A DNA stretch of 53,071 nucleotides, from positions 1 to 53,071 of the forward strand of contig JAFGDS010000034.1 of the NCBI GenBank assembly GCA_016931995.1. Reading direction: 5' to 3'. Source of the DNA: Pirellulales bacterium. GTDB lineage: Bacteria > Planctomycetota > Planctomycetia > Pirellulales > Thermoguttaceae. Positions 1-8,737 of the stretch are shown here, in pieces. The notes under the pieces are model-generated. The model saw only the letters and a list, made by a program, of their open reading frames with translations, did no database searches and was not told the DNA's origin. The translations under genes and the position numbers were made by a program. Position 1 is the first letter of the stretch. Each line of letters starts with the position of its first letter.

Positions 1-47
<47 letters not shown>

Positions 48-112
48 CGAAAACCCAAACCACGCTGGAACCTTGACTTAGGTTCACCCTTCCTTCGGAA
101 GGCGCGGCTCAT

Positions 113-134
113 TACCACGTTTCATTACGTGGTA
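113..134. other. Perfect 8-bp hairpin
   Basis: TACCACGT (113-120), loop TTCATT, ACGTGGTA (127-134). There is no following T-run, so it is not a canonical intrinsic terminator. It could be a processing or attenuation structure downstream of the tRNA. Confidence 0.4.
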
Positions 135-382
135 CCCATGCCACGAAATGGGAAAGGAGCCGCACCACGCCCCCTCCAAAGTCTCCCACGCCCTGCTAAT
201 CTCTCCTTCCGCAAGACGGTGCGGTCACGCTCGTGGCCGTTCGAGGACGGCCCACCGCTGCGCTGGCTGGCATTGACGGATTGCTGGCGGGAACGCGACC
301 GTGTTCCCCTGTACAGGAGGTTGTCCCGAGGGAGTCGAACAGAATCGCACCCTTTTGCCGGTGGGCGGCCCGTGCTGGCGTG

Positions 383-391
383 TGGTAAAAT
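383..391 (+). promoter_or_regulatory. Possible extended -10 promoter element
   Basis: TGG-TAAAAT (383-391) matches an extended -10 (TGn plus a TATAAT-like box), about 55 bases before the ATG at 446. No good -35 lies at 16-18 bases. Weak inference. Confidence 0.3.
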
Positions 392-445
392 GCGGCCCTT
401 CCTCGGCAACGCCCTCATTGTTCCCCCCTCTCGGAGACCCTCGAT

Positions 446-3400
446 ATGAACGCCAACAGCCTCTTGCTTCGGGCTGCGAAGTTCGCGTTTTTCTTCTTCA
501 TCTTGTCGATTCCCGACTCGCTCGACCCTGCGCGGGCGGGCGAGGAACTCGCCGCGACGGGACAAGCCTTCGACGCCGCGCCGTTTGCCGACGCCAGGCT
601 TTCGGAAGACGAGCGGGAGTATTCGCTGCGTTGGGACGAGCCGCGGCGGATCCGCCAGGTGATCGTCGCGTTCGCCCCCGACGCCGCGCCCGCGACGGCC
701 GACGGCGTCCGCCTGCAATACTGGCATCGGCATTGGAACGGCCTGGCCGATCCGCCGGCGTCGGAGGTGAATCCGTGCGAGGAGGGTTGGCGGAAAATCG
801 ACGACTGGACCAACGGCGGGTGGAAGGACGCCGACGCGCGCGTGACGCAGGACGGCCCGCGATGGACGTTCGCGTTTGCCCCGACGGGTGAAAAGGAATT
901 TCCGCGGCTGGGCGCGCCGGGGGTGCCCTATCGCAAGACGCTGATGATCCGCCTGCGCGCAAAGGCGGCCCTGCCGGCGATCCAGAGCGTGCACGCGCTG
1001 ACCGATGGCGCGACCGAGCCCATGACGGTCCGGATTCTCTGGGACGTCCCCGCCGTCGCGTCCCTCGCGTTTGAAGGCGAGGAAGAAGCGCGACTCGACG
1101 CATACAACGGCCAGATCCTCGGCGTGGAGCCGATCGCGGATTGCCCCGTGAAGATCGAAGGCCGCCGCGCGACGATTCCCGCGGGCATGCGCGGCGGAGT
1201 GACGCTGCGTCTTGCCGTCGCGGCCGGCGCGGCGGACGACTCGCCCGACCGCACGGTCGTCACCGTCCGTTCGGCGCGCCGGCCGTTCTCCTTCACGCCG
1301 AATGAACTGCTCTTGGGCCGGCGGATCCTCATCGACGACCTGGGCGTGCTCGTGACCAAGGGCGACGACGCCGTGACGGTCGCCGGTTGGCGGGAAACCC
1401 TTCGCGAAATTGGCCACAAAACGGTCTACGATCGCGTGGCCGAGGCCGACGAGCAGACGCTCGGCCGAGCGCGGGACGAGATGCCGCTGAAACAGCCGCT
1501 CTACTTCGTGCACGGCCTGCCCGGCAACCGGAACGTGTTTCGCCAGGATCCCCATGGCGACCTGGCCGTCAGCAGCACGAACTCGCGGCATCGATGGAAT
1601 CCCAGCCCCAGAGACTCCGAGCGACAGCTTTGGCGCGGCGGATATCTGGACCTTGGGTTTGGCTTCCCCGCCGGTCGTTGCGGCGGCCGCGAGCTGGCCG
1701 AGGGCTACCTCCCCCGCTTGCGAACGTGGTGGCAGGACGGGCCCGTGTTCTACGAGCAAACCACGATCCTCGGCAAACTCCAGGGCGATCTGGATTCGAT
1801 CGTCTTGGATGATCCCACCGTGTTGTTCATGCGGGTCCGCGCGGTCAACACGTCCGCGACGGAGTTGGGCGGCGCGACGCTCGCGCTTGGCTCGCGCGAC
1901 GGCGGCGGCGTGGAACGCCTGGAAATCGACGGCCAGCGGGTCTTCGTCCGAGGGCCCAACGACCAGCGGCTGCTCCGCTATCTCCTCCACTCGCCCGAAG
2001 GGAGCCAAACGGTTTCGGAAGGCCGCGGCCTGCGTTGGTCGGCCCCGTTGAAGCCCGGCGAATCGCGGGAGCTGTTTTTCGCCATTCCGTCCATCACGTT
2101 GACCGACGACAAGGAAATCGCGGACCTGGCCGAGTGTTCGTTTGACGCCGAAAGCCAAGCCCTCGTCGAGTACTGGCGCAAGGTCACCTCGCGGTCGGCC
2201 GAGATCGTCACGCCGGAGCCCTGGCTCAATGATTTCCACAAGGCCCACGCCCGGCATCTCGAAGTGAACTGCCTGCGCGATCTGGATAAAAAATCGTCGC
2301 GCCGGTACGCCACCGTGGGCTCGTTTCATTACGGCGTGTTTCCCAACGAGTCGGTCATGATGATCACCGATCTGGACCGCCGCGGCATGCACAAGGCCGC
2401 CGAGGACTGCCTGCAATCGATGCTCGACTTCCAGGGGACCGTCGCGCTGCCGGGCAACTTCCAGGACCGCGAAGGCGTGTTCTACGGCGCCGACGGCATC
2501 CAGATGGGCGGATACAACAAAAACCAGGGCTACGTGCTCTGGGGCTTGGCCGAGCATTGGCGCTACACCCGCGATCGCGCGTGGATGGAACGCGTCGCGC
2601 CAAACATCCTGGCCGCCTGCGAGTGGATCATCCGCGAGCGGAAGGCCACGATGCATCTGGCGCCGGACGGCACCAAGCCGCTGGAATACGGCTTTCTGCC
2701 GGCTGGAGGACTGGAGGACGTGCAGGACTTCTGGTACTGGCAGGCCACGAACACGGCCGCGGTCTGGGGCTTCGACGCGGCCGCGGACGCCCTGGCCGAC
2801 TTCGGCCATCCCGAGGCGAAGCGCCTCCGGGCGGAAGCCAATGCCTATCACGACGACGTGATGCGCGGCCTGACCGAAGCGCGCGTGCGCACGCCGGTCG
2901 CGCGGCTCCGCGACGGGACCTACGTGCCGAAATACCCTTCGCACCTGCACCTGCGGACCCGGGCGGGCGGCTGGATCCGCGAAACGCTCGAGGGCTCGAT
3001 GTTTCTGCCCGTCTATGGATTGATTCCCGCCGACGCGCCGGAGACCGCGTGGATCCTCAAGGACTACGAGGACAACCTGTACATTTCCGACCGGTATGGC
3101 TACTCGATTCCCACGTTCGAGCGGTTTTGGTTCTCCCGCGGCGGGTTCTCGATGCAGGCCAACCTGCTCGACGGCCCGCTGCCGTATTTGTATCGCGACG
3201 ACGTCAAACATTTCCTCCGGGCGTTCTTCAACGGCTTCGCCTCGGCGTTTTATCCGGAGACGAAGATGCTCAACGAGCACTCGAAGCCGGAGCTGGGCTA
3301 CCCGGCCGGCGACCACTTCAAGACGTCCGACGAGGCGCAGGTGGCATACTGGCTGCGGCTGATGTTCGTCCGCGAGGCCGGCGACATGCTGTATCTTGGC

Positions 3401-3781
3401 CAGGCGATCCCTCGCTATTGGCTGCGGGACGGGATCGAGATCGGCATCCGCCGCGCGGCCACCCATTTCGGCCCGATGTCGGTGGTGTATCAACCTTCGC
3501 CGCGTCGCGAGGGCAAGATCGTGGTCGAACTCGATCCCCCAAGGCGCAACCCGCCCAAGGCGATCTATCTCCGCCTGCGCCACCCGGAGGAGAAGCCCAT
3601 CAAGAGCGTCACGGTCAACGGCAAGCCCTACGACAAGACCGACCTCGACAAGAAGTGGATTGTCTTGCCACTACGCGATCTCGCGGATTTGCCGCTAACG
3701 CCAGGGCGATACATCGAGAAGGAGTGGATCATCCTGCCGGGCGATCTCGGGGCGCATCAGACGATCGTGGTCCGCTACTGA
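446..3781 (+). CDS. Secreted six-hairpin glycosidase-like protein
   Basis: Product of 1111 aa. Residues 1-32 form a signal peptide: a basic start, a hydrophobic core FAFFFFIL and an ARAG-type cleavage region. Residues about 33-560 look beta-rich. Residues about 590-990 have the helical, aromatic-rich pattern of an (alpha/alpha)6 six-hairpin glycosidase toroid, for example NKNQGYVLWGLAEHW near 688 and then WIIRERKATMHL. The last 100 residues look like a beta-sandwich. This suggests periplasmic or extracellular polysaccharide breakdown, but I recognise no specific GH family and cannot name catalytic residues. The ATG at 446 is preceded by CGGAGA and gives the complete signal peptide. It stands alone, between tRNA-Gly and shc. 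Confidence 0.8.
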   Translation: MNANSLLLRAAKFAFFFFILSIPDSLDPARAGEELAATGQAFDAAPFADARLSEDEREYSLRWDEPRRIRQVIVAFAPDAAPATADGVRLQYWHRHWNGLADPPASEVNPCEEGWRKIDDWTNGGWKDADARVTQDGPRWTFAFAPTGEKEFPRLGAPGVPYRKTLMIRLRAKAALPAIQSVHALTDGATEPMTVRILWDVPAVASLAFEGEEEARLDAYNGQILGVEPIADCPVKIEGRRATIPAGMRGGVTLRLAVAAGAADDSPDRTVVTVRSARRPFSFTPNELLLGRRILIDDLGVLVTKGDDAVTVAGWRETLREIGHKTVYDRVAEADEQTLGRARDEMPLKQPLYFVHGLPGNRNVFRQDPHGDLAVSSTNSRHRWNPSPRDSERQLWRGGYLDLGFGFPAGRCGGRELAEGYLPRLRTWWQDGPVFYEQTTILGKLQGDLDSIVLDDPTVLFMRVRAVNTSATELGGATLALGSRDGGGVERLEIDGQRVFVRGPNDQRLLRYLLHSPEGSQTVSEGRGLRWSAPLKPGESRELFFAIPSITLTDDKEIADLAECSFDAESQALVEYWRKVTSRSAEIVTPEPWLNDFHKAHARHLEVNCLRDLDKKSSRRYATVGSFHYGVFPNESVMMITDLDRRGMHKAAEDCLQSMLDFQGTVALPGNFQDREGVFYGADGIQMGGYNKNQGYVLWGLAEHWRYTRDRAWMERVAPNILAACEWIIRERKATMHLAPDGTKPLEYGFLPAGGLEDVQDFWYWQATNTAAVWGFDAAADALADFGHPEAKRLRAEANAYHDDVMRGLTEARVRTPVARLRDGTYVPKYPSHLHLRTRAGGWIRETLEGSMFLPVYGLIPADAPETAWILKDYEDNLYISDRYGYSIPTFERFWFSRGGFSMQANLLDGPLPYLYRDDVKHFLRAFFNGFASAFYPETKMLNEHSKPELGYPAGDHFKTSDEAQVAYWLRLMFVREAGDMLYLGQAIPRYWLRDGIEIGIRRAATHFGPMSVVYQPSPRREGKIVVELDPPRRNPPKAIYLRLRHPEEKPIKSVTVNGKPYDKTDLDKKWIVLPLRDLADLPLTPGRYIEKEWIILPGDLGAHQTIVVRY

Positions 3782-4106
3782 TTTTCCCAGCGCGCCGCGC
3801 TAACTCCACGGTGGCATCGCCGCCGCGGACGTACCCCGCGTCTCTCGGTTGGCCGTTTGCGATGCGCCGGCTGGGCCGGCCGCGGCCACCAGAGCAGCCA
3901 GCCTGGCCCCGGCACGGACAAATCCCCCGCATCAAGGGGAATAACACCACCAGACGGACTCTCCTTTCCCATAATGCCATGAACGCTCGCCCTGCCCGGG
4001 ATGGTCTTGTCGGGCCAGCGGGGATTGCGTAAGCTAGTCGCGTTTGTGGCTTGCCCAAAGGGCCGGCGGTCAGGGATGAATACGACGCCAGGACAGGCAC
4101 GCGAAG
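3782..4106. other. Intergenic region before shc
   Basis: 325 bases between the glycosidase-like gene and shc. I see no RNA gene, no member of the repeat families found elsewhere, no T-run terminator and no convincing promoter. Confidence 0.5.
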
Positions 4107-6275
4107 ATGGAAATCGTGCGCAATAAGTGCGTGTTGCCCAAGGAAGGGCGAGAAGGGATTTCTCCGCGACCCATCGAGACGGACCCGGCGGCCACGCAAC
4201 AGTTGGCCGGTCCGGTGCGCCGGGCCATCGGGCTGTCGCGCCAGTGGCTGTTGAGCCAGCAGCAGACGGACGGCCACTTCGTCGCCGAACTCGAAGGCGA
4301 CTCGATCCTCGAAAGCGAATACATCCTCCTCCTGGCGTTTCTTGGCCGGGAGAAAAGCCATTTGGCCCGGCGCGCGGCCGAGCGCCTCGTCCAAACCCAG
4401 CTCCGCGACGGCGGCTGGGCCATGTATCCCGGCGGCGGCGTCGAAATCAGCGGCAGCGTCAAGGCCTACTTCGCCTTGAAGCTCACGGGCCACGATCCCG
4501 GCGCGGAATACATGCAGCGCGCCCGGCGGGCAATCCTCGCCCACGGCGGCGCCGACGCGGTCAACAGCTACACGCGATTCTATCTCGCCTTGCTCGGCCA
4601 AATCTCCTACGAATACTGCCCGGCCGTGCCGCCCGAGGTGATGCTCGCGCCGAAATGGTCTCCGATCAATCTCTACGCGGTGAGCGCCTGGTCGCGGACG
4701 ATCATCGTGCCGCTATCGGTCATGTGGGCGCACCAGCCGGTCCGCCAGATCGACCCCCAATACGGCATCCGGGAGCTTTTCATCCGCGCGCCGCAGCAGT
4801 GGCCGCCGTTGCGGTGCCCTGATTTGCCCGGCGGAACGGGCTTTTTCAGTTGGGATCACTTCTTCCGGGTGGTGGATCGCGCATTCAAATGGTGCCAGCG
4901 TCACCGGTTTTTGCCGTTGCGTCGCCAAGCGCTGAAGAAGGCCGAGCAGTGGATGCTCGCCCGATTCCAGGGCAGCGACGGCCTGGGCGCGATCTTCCCG
5001 CCGATCGTCTGGAGCGTCGTGGCGTTGCGCTGCCTGGGCTACGCCGACGACAGCCCCGAGGTGCTCGAATGCCACCGGCAGCTCGACGCGCTCATCCTGG
5101 AGGACGACGACTCGGACGCCATCCGCTTGCAGCCGTGCAAGTCGCCGGTGTGGGACACCGCCATCACGCTCCGCGCGCTGGTGGCCGCCGGCGTCCGGCC
5201 CGAGCGGACCGAGATCGGCCGCGCGACCGATTGGCTCCTGGCCAAACAGATTCTCCGCCGGGGCGACTGGTCCGAGACGGTCCAGGCGGAGCCGGGCGGC
5301 TGGGCCTTCGAGTACGCCAACGACTTCTACCCGGACGTGGACGACACGGCCATGGCCCTCATGGCCCTGCAATCGCTTTTTGCCCCGGGGCCCGACGCGA
5401 CCGCGGCCCTGCCGGCCGATCTGCACGTGACCGGCGACGACGGGCCGTTGGATCGGTTGGCCGATCCGGTGGGCCGGCTCGAGCGGTCGTCGACGGCGAT
5501 CGGCCGCGGCTTGGCCTGGATCCTGGCCATGCAGAACGACGACGGCGGCTGGGGCGCGTTCGATCGGAACAACAACCGGCGGTTCCTCTGCTGCGTGCCT
5601 TTCGCCGACCACAACGCCATGATCGACCCGAGCACGCCCGACCTGACGGGCCACGTGCTCGGCGCGTTGGGCGAGCTGGGCCGCCGCGTGGGTGACCCGG
5701 CGGTGGATCGAGCCATCCGCTATCTCCGCGCCACGCAGGAAGCCAACGGCAGTTGGTTCGGCCGCTGGGGCGTGAACTACCTTTACGGCACGGGCGAGGC
5801 CCTGACCGGCTTGGCGGCCGTGGGCATTGCCGCGGACGATCCAATGATGAAGACCGGCGCCAATTGGCTCTTGGCCTGCCAGCAGCCCTGCGGTGGATGG
5901 GGCGAATCGGCCGACAGCTACGCCCGGCCCGAGTGCCACGGCCAGGGGCCGGCCACCGTGTCGCAGACGGCCTGGGCCGTGATGGGCCTGCTGGCCGCGG
6001 GGCTGGCGCATCATCCGGCCGTCGCCCGCGGCATCCAGTTCCTCGTCGAGCGGCAGGAGGAGGACGGATCGTGGGACGAGCCCGAGGTTACCGGCACGGG
6101 CTTCCCGCGCGTGTTTTACCTCCGCTACCACTACTACCCGATCTACTTCCCGCTGTTGGCCCTGTCGCGCTGGGCCGTGACGGCCGCGGCGTCCCTGGCC
6201 GAGGCGAGCCGGCCGCCCCTGCGGATCGTCACGCCCGACGGCCGGCGACGACCCCATGCCGTCGCGATGGGATAA
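4107..6275 (+). CDS. shc: Squalene-hopene cyclase
   Basis: Product of 722 aa; the usual family range is about 630-720. The enzyme cyclises squalene to hopene/hopanol, the committed step of hopanoid synthesis, as a monotopic membrane enzyme. The catalytic motif D410-V-D412-D413 is present in PDVDDTAM, matching DVDD in characterised cyclases. QW-type repeats occur throughout: DGGWAMYPGG, GGWAFEYAND, NDDGGWGAFDRNNN, ANGSWFGRWGVNYLYGTG, CGGWGESADSY, EDGSWDEPEVTGTGFP, and the C-terminal FYLRYHYYPIYFPLLALSRW is typical. The ATG at 4107 has no strong Shine-Dalgarno, so the exact start is less sure. hpnH follows after about 120 bases on the same strand. Confidence 0.96.
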   Translation: MEIVRNKCVLPKEGREGISPRPIETDPAATQQLAGPVRRAIGLSRQWLLSQQQTDGHFVAELEGDSILESEYILLLAFLGREKSHLARRAAERLVQTQLRDGGWAMYPGGGVEISGSVKAYFALKLTGHDPGAEYMQRARRAILAHGGADAVNSYTRFYLALLGQISYEYCPAVPPEVMLAPKWSPINLYAVSAWSRTIIVPLSVMWAHQPVRQIDPQYGIRELFIRAPQQWPPLRCPDLPGGTGFFSWDHFFRVVDRAFKWCQRHRFLPLRRQALKKAEQWMLARFQGSDGLGAIFPPIVWSVVALRCLGYADDSPEVLECHRQLDALILEDDDSDAIRLQPCKSPVWDTAITLRALVAAGVRPERTEIGRATDWLLAKQILRRGDWSETVQAEPGGWAFEYANDFYPDVDDTAMALMALQSLFAPGPDATAALPADLHVTGDDGPLDRLADPVGRLERSSTAIGRGLAWILAMQNDDGGWGAFDRNNNRRFLCCVPFADHNAMIDPSTPDLTGHVLGALGELGRRVGDPAVDRAIRYLRATQEANGSWFGRWGVNYLYGTGEALTGLAAVGIAADDPMMKTGANWLLACQQPCGGWGESADSYARPECHGQGPATVSQTAWAVMGLLAAGLAHHPAVARGIQFLVERQEEDGSWDEPEVTGTGFPRVFYLRYHYYPIYFPLLALSRWAVTAAASLAEASRPPLRIVTPDGRRRPHAVAMG

Positions 6276-6293
6276 AACGCCGCGGCGGAAAGG

Positions 6294-6330
6294 TGCGAAG
6301 CCGCAAGCGTCGGTCGAGGTCGGAAGTCGG
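6294..6330. repeat. GCGAARCCGCAAGCG repeat upstream of hpnH
   Basis: GCGAAGCCGCAAGCG followed by TCGGTCGAGGTCGGA closely matches 33585-33615 upstream of the ABC transporter genes. Inverse-orientation relatives lie at 9976-9997 and 31057-31079, and a partial one at 8695-8716. Confidence 0.7.
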
Positions 6331-6342
6331 AAAGAATCGCAT

Positions 6343-6370
6343 CCCCAATCCCCAATCCCCAATCCCCAAT
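6343..6370. repeat. Tandem heptamer (CCCCAAT)x4
   Basis: Four perfect consecutive copies of CCCCAAT run from 6343 to 6370 and end 24 bases before the proposed hpnH GTG start. A heptamer array can change length by slippage. Confidence 0.85.
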
Positions 6371-6394
6371 CCCTCCTTCCCCCCGAGCCCCGCC

Positions 6395-7414
6395 GTGCGT
6401 TTCCCGCTCTCCCTGACACGCTCCATGACCGGCTACCTGATCCGCCAGCGGCTGGCCGGGCGGAAACGCTTCCCGCTGGTCTTGATGCTCGAACCGTTGC
6501 ACGCCTGCAACCTGCGTTGCACGGGCTGCGGCCGGGTTCGCGAGTATGCCGATTGCGTCCATCAGCGGCTCTCCGTGGACGAGTGTCTCGACGCGCTGGA
6601 CGAGTGCGGCGCGCCGATCGTGAGCATCTGCGGCGGCGAGCCGCTGATCTACCCCGAGATCGGCCCCCTGGTGGACGCGATTCTCGCGCAGCGCAAGCAC
6701 ATCTACCTTTGCACGAACGGGCTGGCCCTGCGCGAGCAGCTCGTTCGCTTCCGCCCCAGCAGCCGGTTTGCCATCAACGTCCATCTGGACGGCATGGAAG
6801 CCACGCACGACGCGATCGTCCAGCGCGAGGGCGTGTTCGCCGAGGCGGTCCAGGGCATCCAAGCGGCCAAGCGGGCCGGATTCCTCGTCTACACGAATAC
6901 GACCGTCTACCGGCGGACCGACCTGGACGAGGTGGCCGTTCTGTTTGAGTACCTCTCGCAGCTCGGCGTGGACGGATTCATGCTCTCGCCCGCGTTCGGC
7001 TACGAGGTCTTCGGCTCGCGCGCCGCCAGCGACGCGGAGCGGATCTTCCTGACGCGGGACGAGATCCACGCGAAGTTTCGCCTGGCCCGGCGGAGGCTCG
7101 CGCGGTACCGCCTGTGCAGCTCGCCGGTCTACATGGACCTGTTGTGCGGCGAGCGGGAATTGCCCTGCGCGGCCTGGGCCAACCCGACGTACAACGTCCG
7201 CGGCTGGAAGGGCCCCTGCTACCTGGTGACCGACGCCCATTACGCCACGTACCGCGAGCTTCTCGATGCGACCGACTGGGACGCGATCGGCCCGGGGCGC
7301 GACGCCCGCTGCGAGCATTGTCTGGTCCACTGCGGCTTCGAGCCCGCCGCCGTGCTGGCCGCCCCCCGCCGCGGCGCGGACCTGCTGCGCATGGCCTTCT
7401 GGCAGCTCGGCTAG
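6395..7414 (+). CDS. hpnH: Radical SAM adenosyl-hopene synthase HpnH
   Basis: Product of 339 aa from GTG 6395. HpnH joins the adenosyl moiety of SAM to hopene, the first step toward side-chain-extended hopanoids. The radical SAM cluster motif is C38-N-L-R-C42-T-G-C45 in LEPLHACNLRCTGCGR, typical of planctomycete HpnH, followed by the SAM-binding ICGGEPLIYPEI and INVHLDGMEATHD. Start: an ATG at 6425 is possible, but the GTG at 6395 adds RFPLSLTRS, which aligns in length and character with the N-terminus of known HpnH proteins (a short segment ending about 20 residues before GRKRFPL). It follows shc on the same strand and probably belongs to the same transcript. Confidence 0.93.
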   Translation: MRFPLSLTRSMTGYLIRQRLAGRKRFPLVLMLEPLHACNLRCTGCGRVREYADCVHQRLSVDECLDALDECGAPIVSICGGEPLIYPEIGPLVDAILAQRKHIYLCTNGLALREQLVRFRPSSRFAINVHLDGMEATHDAIVQREGVFAEAVQGIQAAKRAGFLVYTNTTVYRRTDLDEVAVLFEYLSQLGVDGFMLSPAFGYEVFGSRAASDAERIFLTRDEIHAKFRLARRRLARYRLCSSPVYMDLLCGERELPCAAWANPTYNVRGWKGPCYLVTDAHYATYRELLDATDWDAIGPGRDARCEHCLVHCGFEPAAVLAAPRRGADLLRMAFWQLG

Positions 7415-7511
7415 AGCGCCGGCCGCGCCCGTCCGGCAAGACCCATCTCGCCGGCCCCGGGTCTTCCCAATCGCGGCGGCGCCCCGTAAGATGAGGGTCC
7501 GCGCGACTCCT

Positions 7512-7537
7512 CCCCTCTCCCGCAAGCGGGAGAGGGG
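7512..7537. repeat. CCCTCTCCCGC hairpin repeat
   Basis: Perfect inverted repeat CCCCTCTCCCGC/GCGGGAGAGGGG around AA, followed by GGTGAGGGCGGGTGAGA. Degenerate relatives lie at 21022-21036, 21113-21135, 45683-45704, 48009-48051 and 50075-50111. It lies 98 bases after the hpnH stop and has no T-run. Confidence 0.8.
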
Positions 7538-7577
7538 TCGCACGGTGAGGGCGGGTGAGATACAGTCCGTTGCCGTG

Positions 7578-7635
7578 GGAGGCGACTCCCGCCGATTCCC
7601 CTGTATCGGCCCGGTCGGCGACGGGAGTCGCCTCC
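7578..7635. repeat. Imperfect inverted repeat upstream of dapA
   Basis: GGAGGCGACTCCCGCCGA (7578-7595) pairs with TCGGCGACGGGAGTCGCCTCC (7615-7635), leaving a three-base bulge, and is followed by TACAATAAG. It lies about 70 bases before the dapA start and could form a leader hairpin or be a mobile palindromic repeat. Confidence 0.6.
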
Positions 7636-7707
7636 TACAATAAGACAACCCAGGCACGCCGCGCGGTTCCATTGCTTTCCTTCCCCAACAACCCGGTTTT
7701 TTGACCC

Positions 7708-8595
7708 ATGAACACACGCGGTGAACAGTTCGCCGGTTTGTCGGTGGCCATCGTCACGCCGTTTGTCGGCGGGCGGATCGACTTCGAGACCCTCCAACGC
7801 CAGGTCGAGTTCCAAATCGACGCTGGCACGACGGCCGTCTGCGCGGTCGGCACGACGGGCGAATCGCCCACCCTCTCGCACGCCGAGCACCGCGCGGTGA
7901 TCTCCGCCGTGGTCGAGGCGGCCGCCGGGCGGATCAAGGTCATGGCCGGCACCGGCTCGAACAGCACGGAGGAAGCCCTCGAACTGACCCAATTCGCCGC
8001 CCAGGCCGGCGCCGACGCCGCGCTGGTGGTCGCTCCGTACTACAACAAGCCAACCCAGGAAGGCTTCTTCCTGCATTTCAAGACTCTGGCCGAGTGCGTC
8101 GATATCCCGATCTGCGTGTACAACATCCCCGGCCGAACCGCCAAAAACATCGAGCCGGAGACGATCATCCGCATGGCCGAGTGTCCCCGCATCGCGATGG
8201 TGAAAGAAGCCACCGGCTCGATGGACCAGGCCTCGCGGATCCTCGCGGCCACCGACCTCACCGTCCTGAGCGGCGATGACAGCCTCACCTTGCCCCTGAT
8301 GTCCGTCGGCGCCCGCGGCGTCGTTTCCGTGGTGGGCAACATCGTGCCCGCCGACGTGATCGCGCTATGTCGGGCTTTCGACGCGGGCAACCTCGCCGAA
8401 GCCCTGCGACTGCACCGGAAGCTGTTTCCGCTGTGCCGCGACATGCTCGGGCTGTCCACCAACCCCATCCCGATCAAGGCCGCCATGAAGCTCCTGGGGC
8501 GCGACACCGGCGAGCTCCGCATGCCCATGACGCCCCTGGAACCCAACCAGGAAGCCCGGCTCCGCAAAACCCTGGCCGACTACGGGCTGCTGTAA
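7708..8595 (+). CDS. dapA: 4-hydroxy-tetrahydrodipicolinate synthase
   Basis: Product of 295 aa, the normal family length. It condenses pyruvate with aspartate semialdehyde in the lysine/diaminopimelate pathway in the cytoplasm. Signature pieces are GTTGESPTL (about 49-57), [12 protein letters not shown]138 in [12 protein letters not shown] and the Schiff-base lysine K166 in VKEATGS. The Y138-K166 spacing of 28 equals that of E. coli DapA (Y133/K161). The ATG at 7708 gives the expected N-terminus [10 protein letters not shown]. It is apparently monocistronic, between repeat hairpins upstream and a GTCATTCG-rich stretch downstream. Confidence 0.97.
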   Translation: MNTRGEQFAGLSVAIVTPFVGGRIDFETLQRQVEFQIDAGTTAVCAVGTTGESPTLSHAEHRAVISAVVEAAAGRIKVMAGTGSNSTEEALELTQFAAQAGADAALVVAPYYNKPTQEGFFLHFKTLAECVDIPICVYNIPGRTAKNIEPETIIRMAECPRIAMVKEATGSMDQASRILAATDLTVLSGDDSLTLPLMSVGARGVVSVVGNIVPADVIALCRAFDAGNLAEALRLHRKLFPLCRDMLGLSTNPIPIKAAMKLLGRDTGELRMPMTPLEPNQEARLRKTLADYGLL

Positions 8596-8638
8596 GCGAA
8601 GGACGGGGGACGAGGGGCGAAGGACTCGGGAGTCTTTT

Positions 8639-8693
8639 GGTCATTCGGGCTTGGTCATTGGTCATTCGTTCGTCGTTCGTCATTCGTCATTCC
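8639..8693. repeat. GTCATTCG-type low-complexity stretch
   Basis: At least six near-copies of GTCATTSG/GTCATTCGT stand in a row between dapA and the glycosyltransferase. The stretch encodes an artefactual peptide rich in MTNDE on the other strand and is not a gene. Confidence 0.7.
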
Positions 8694-8737
8694 GTCGCTC
8701 GCGGCTTCGCAACGACGTACACCACCGCCCACCGCGC

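Noticed and set aside
125-3583. Minus-strand open frame of 1152 codons opposite the glycosidase-like gene
   Set aside because: High GC content keeps the opposite frame open. The translation is Arg/Val/His-rich without domains or a signal peptide, while the plus-strand product has both.
7512-7537. Strong hairpin after hpnH considered as a terminator
   Set aside because: No T-run follows and related copies sit inside a gene and upstream of genes, so it is better treated as a repeat.
8474-8700. Small minus-strand frame encoding MTNDE-rich peptides
   Set aside because: It is a translation of the GTCATTCG low-complexity repeat.
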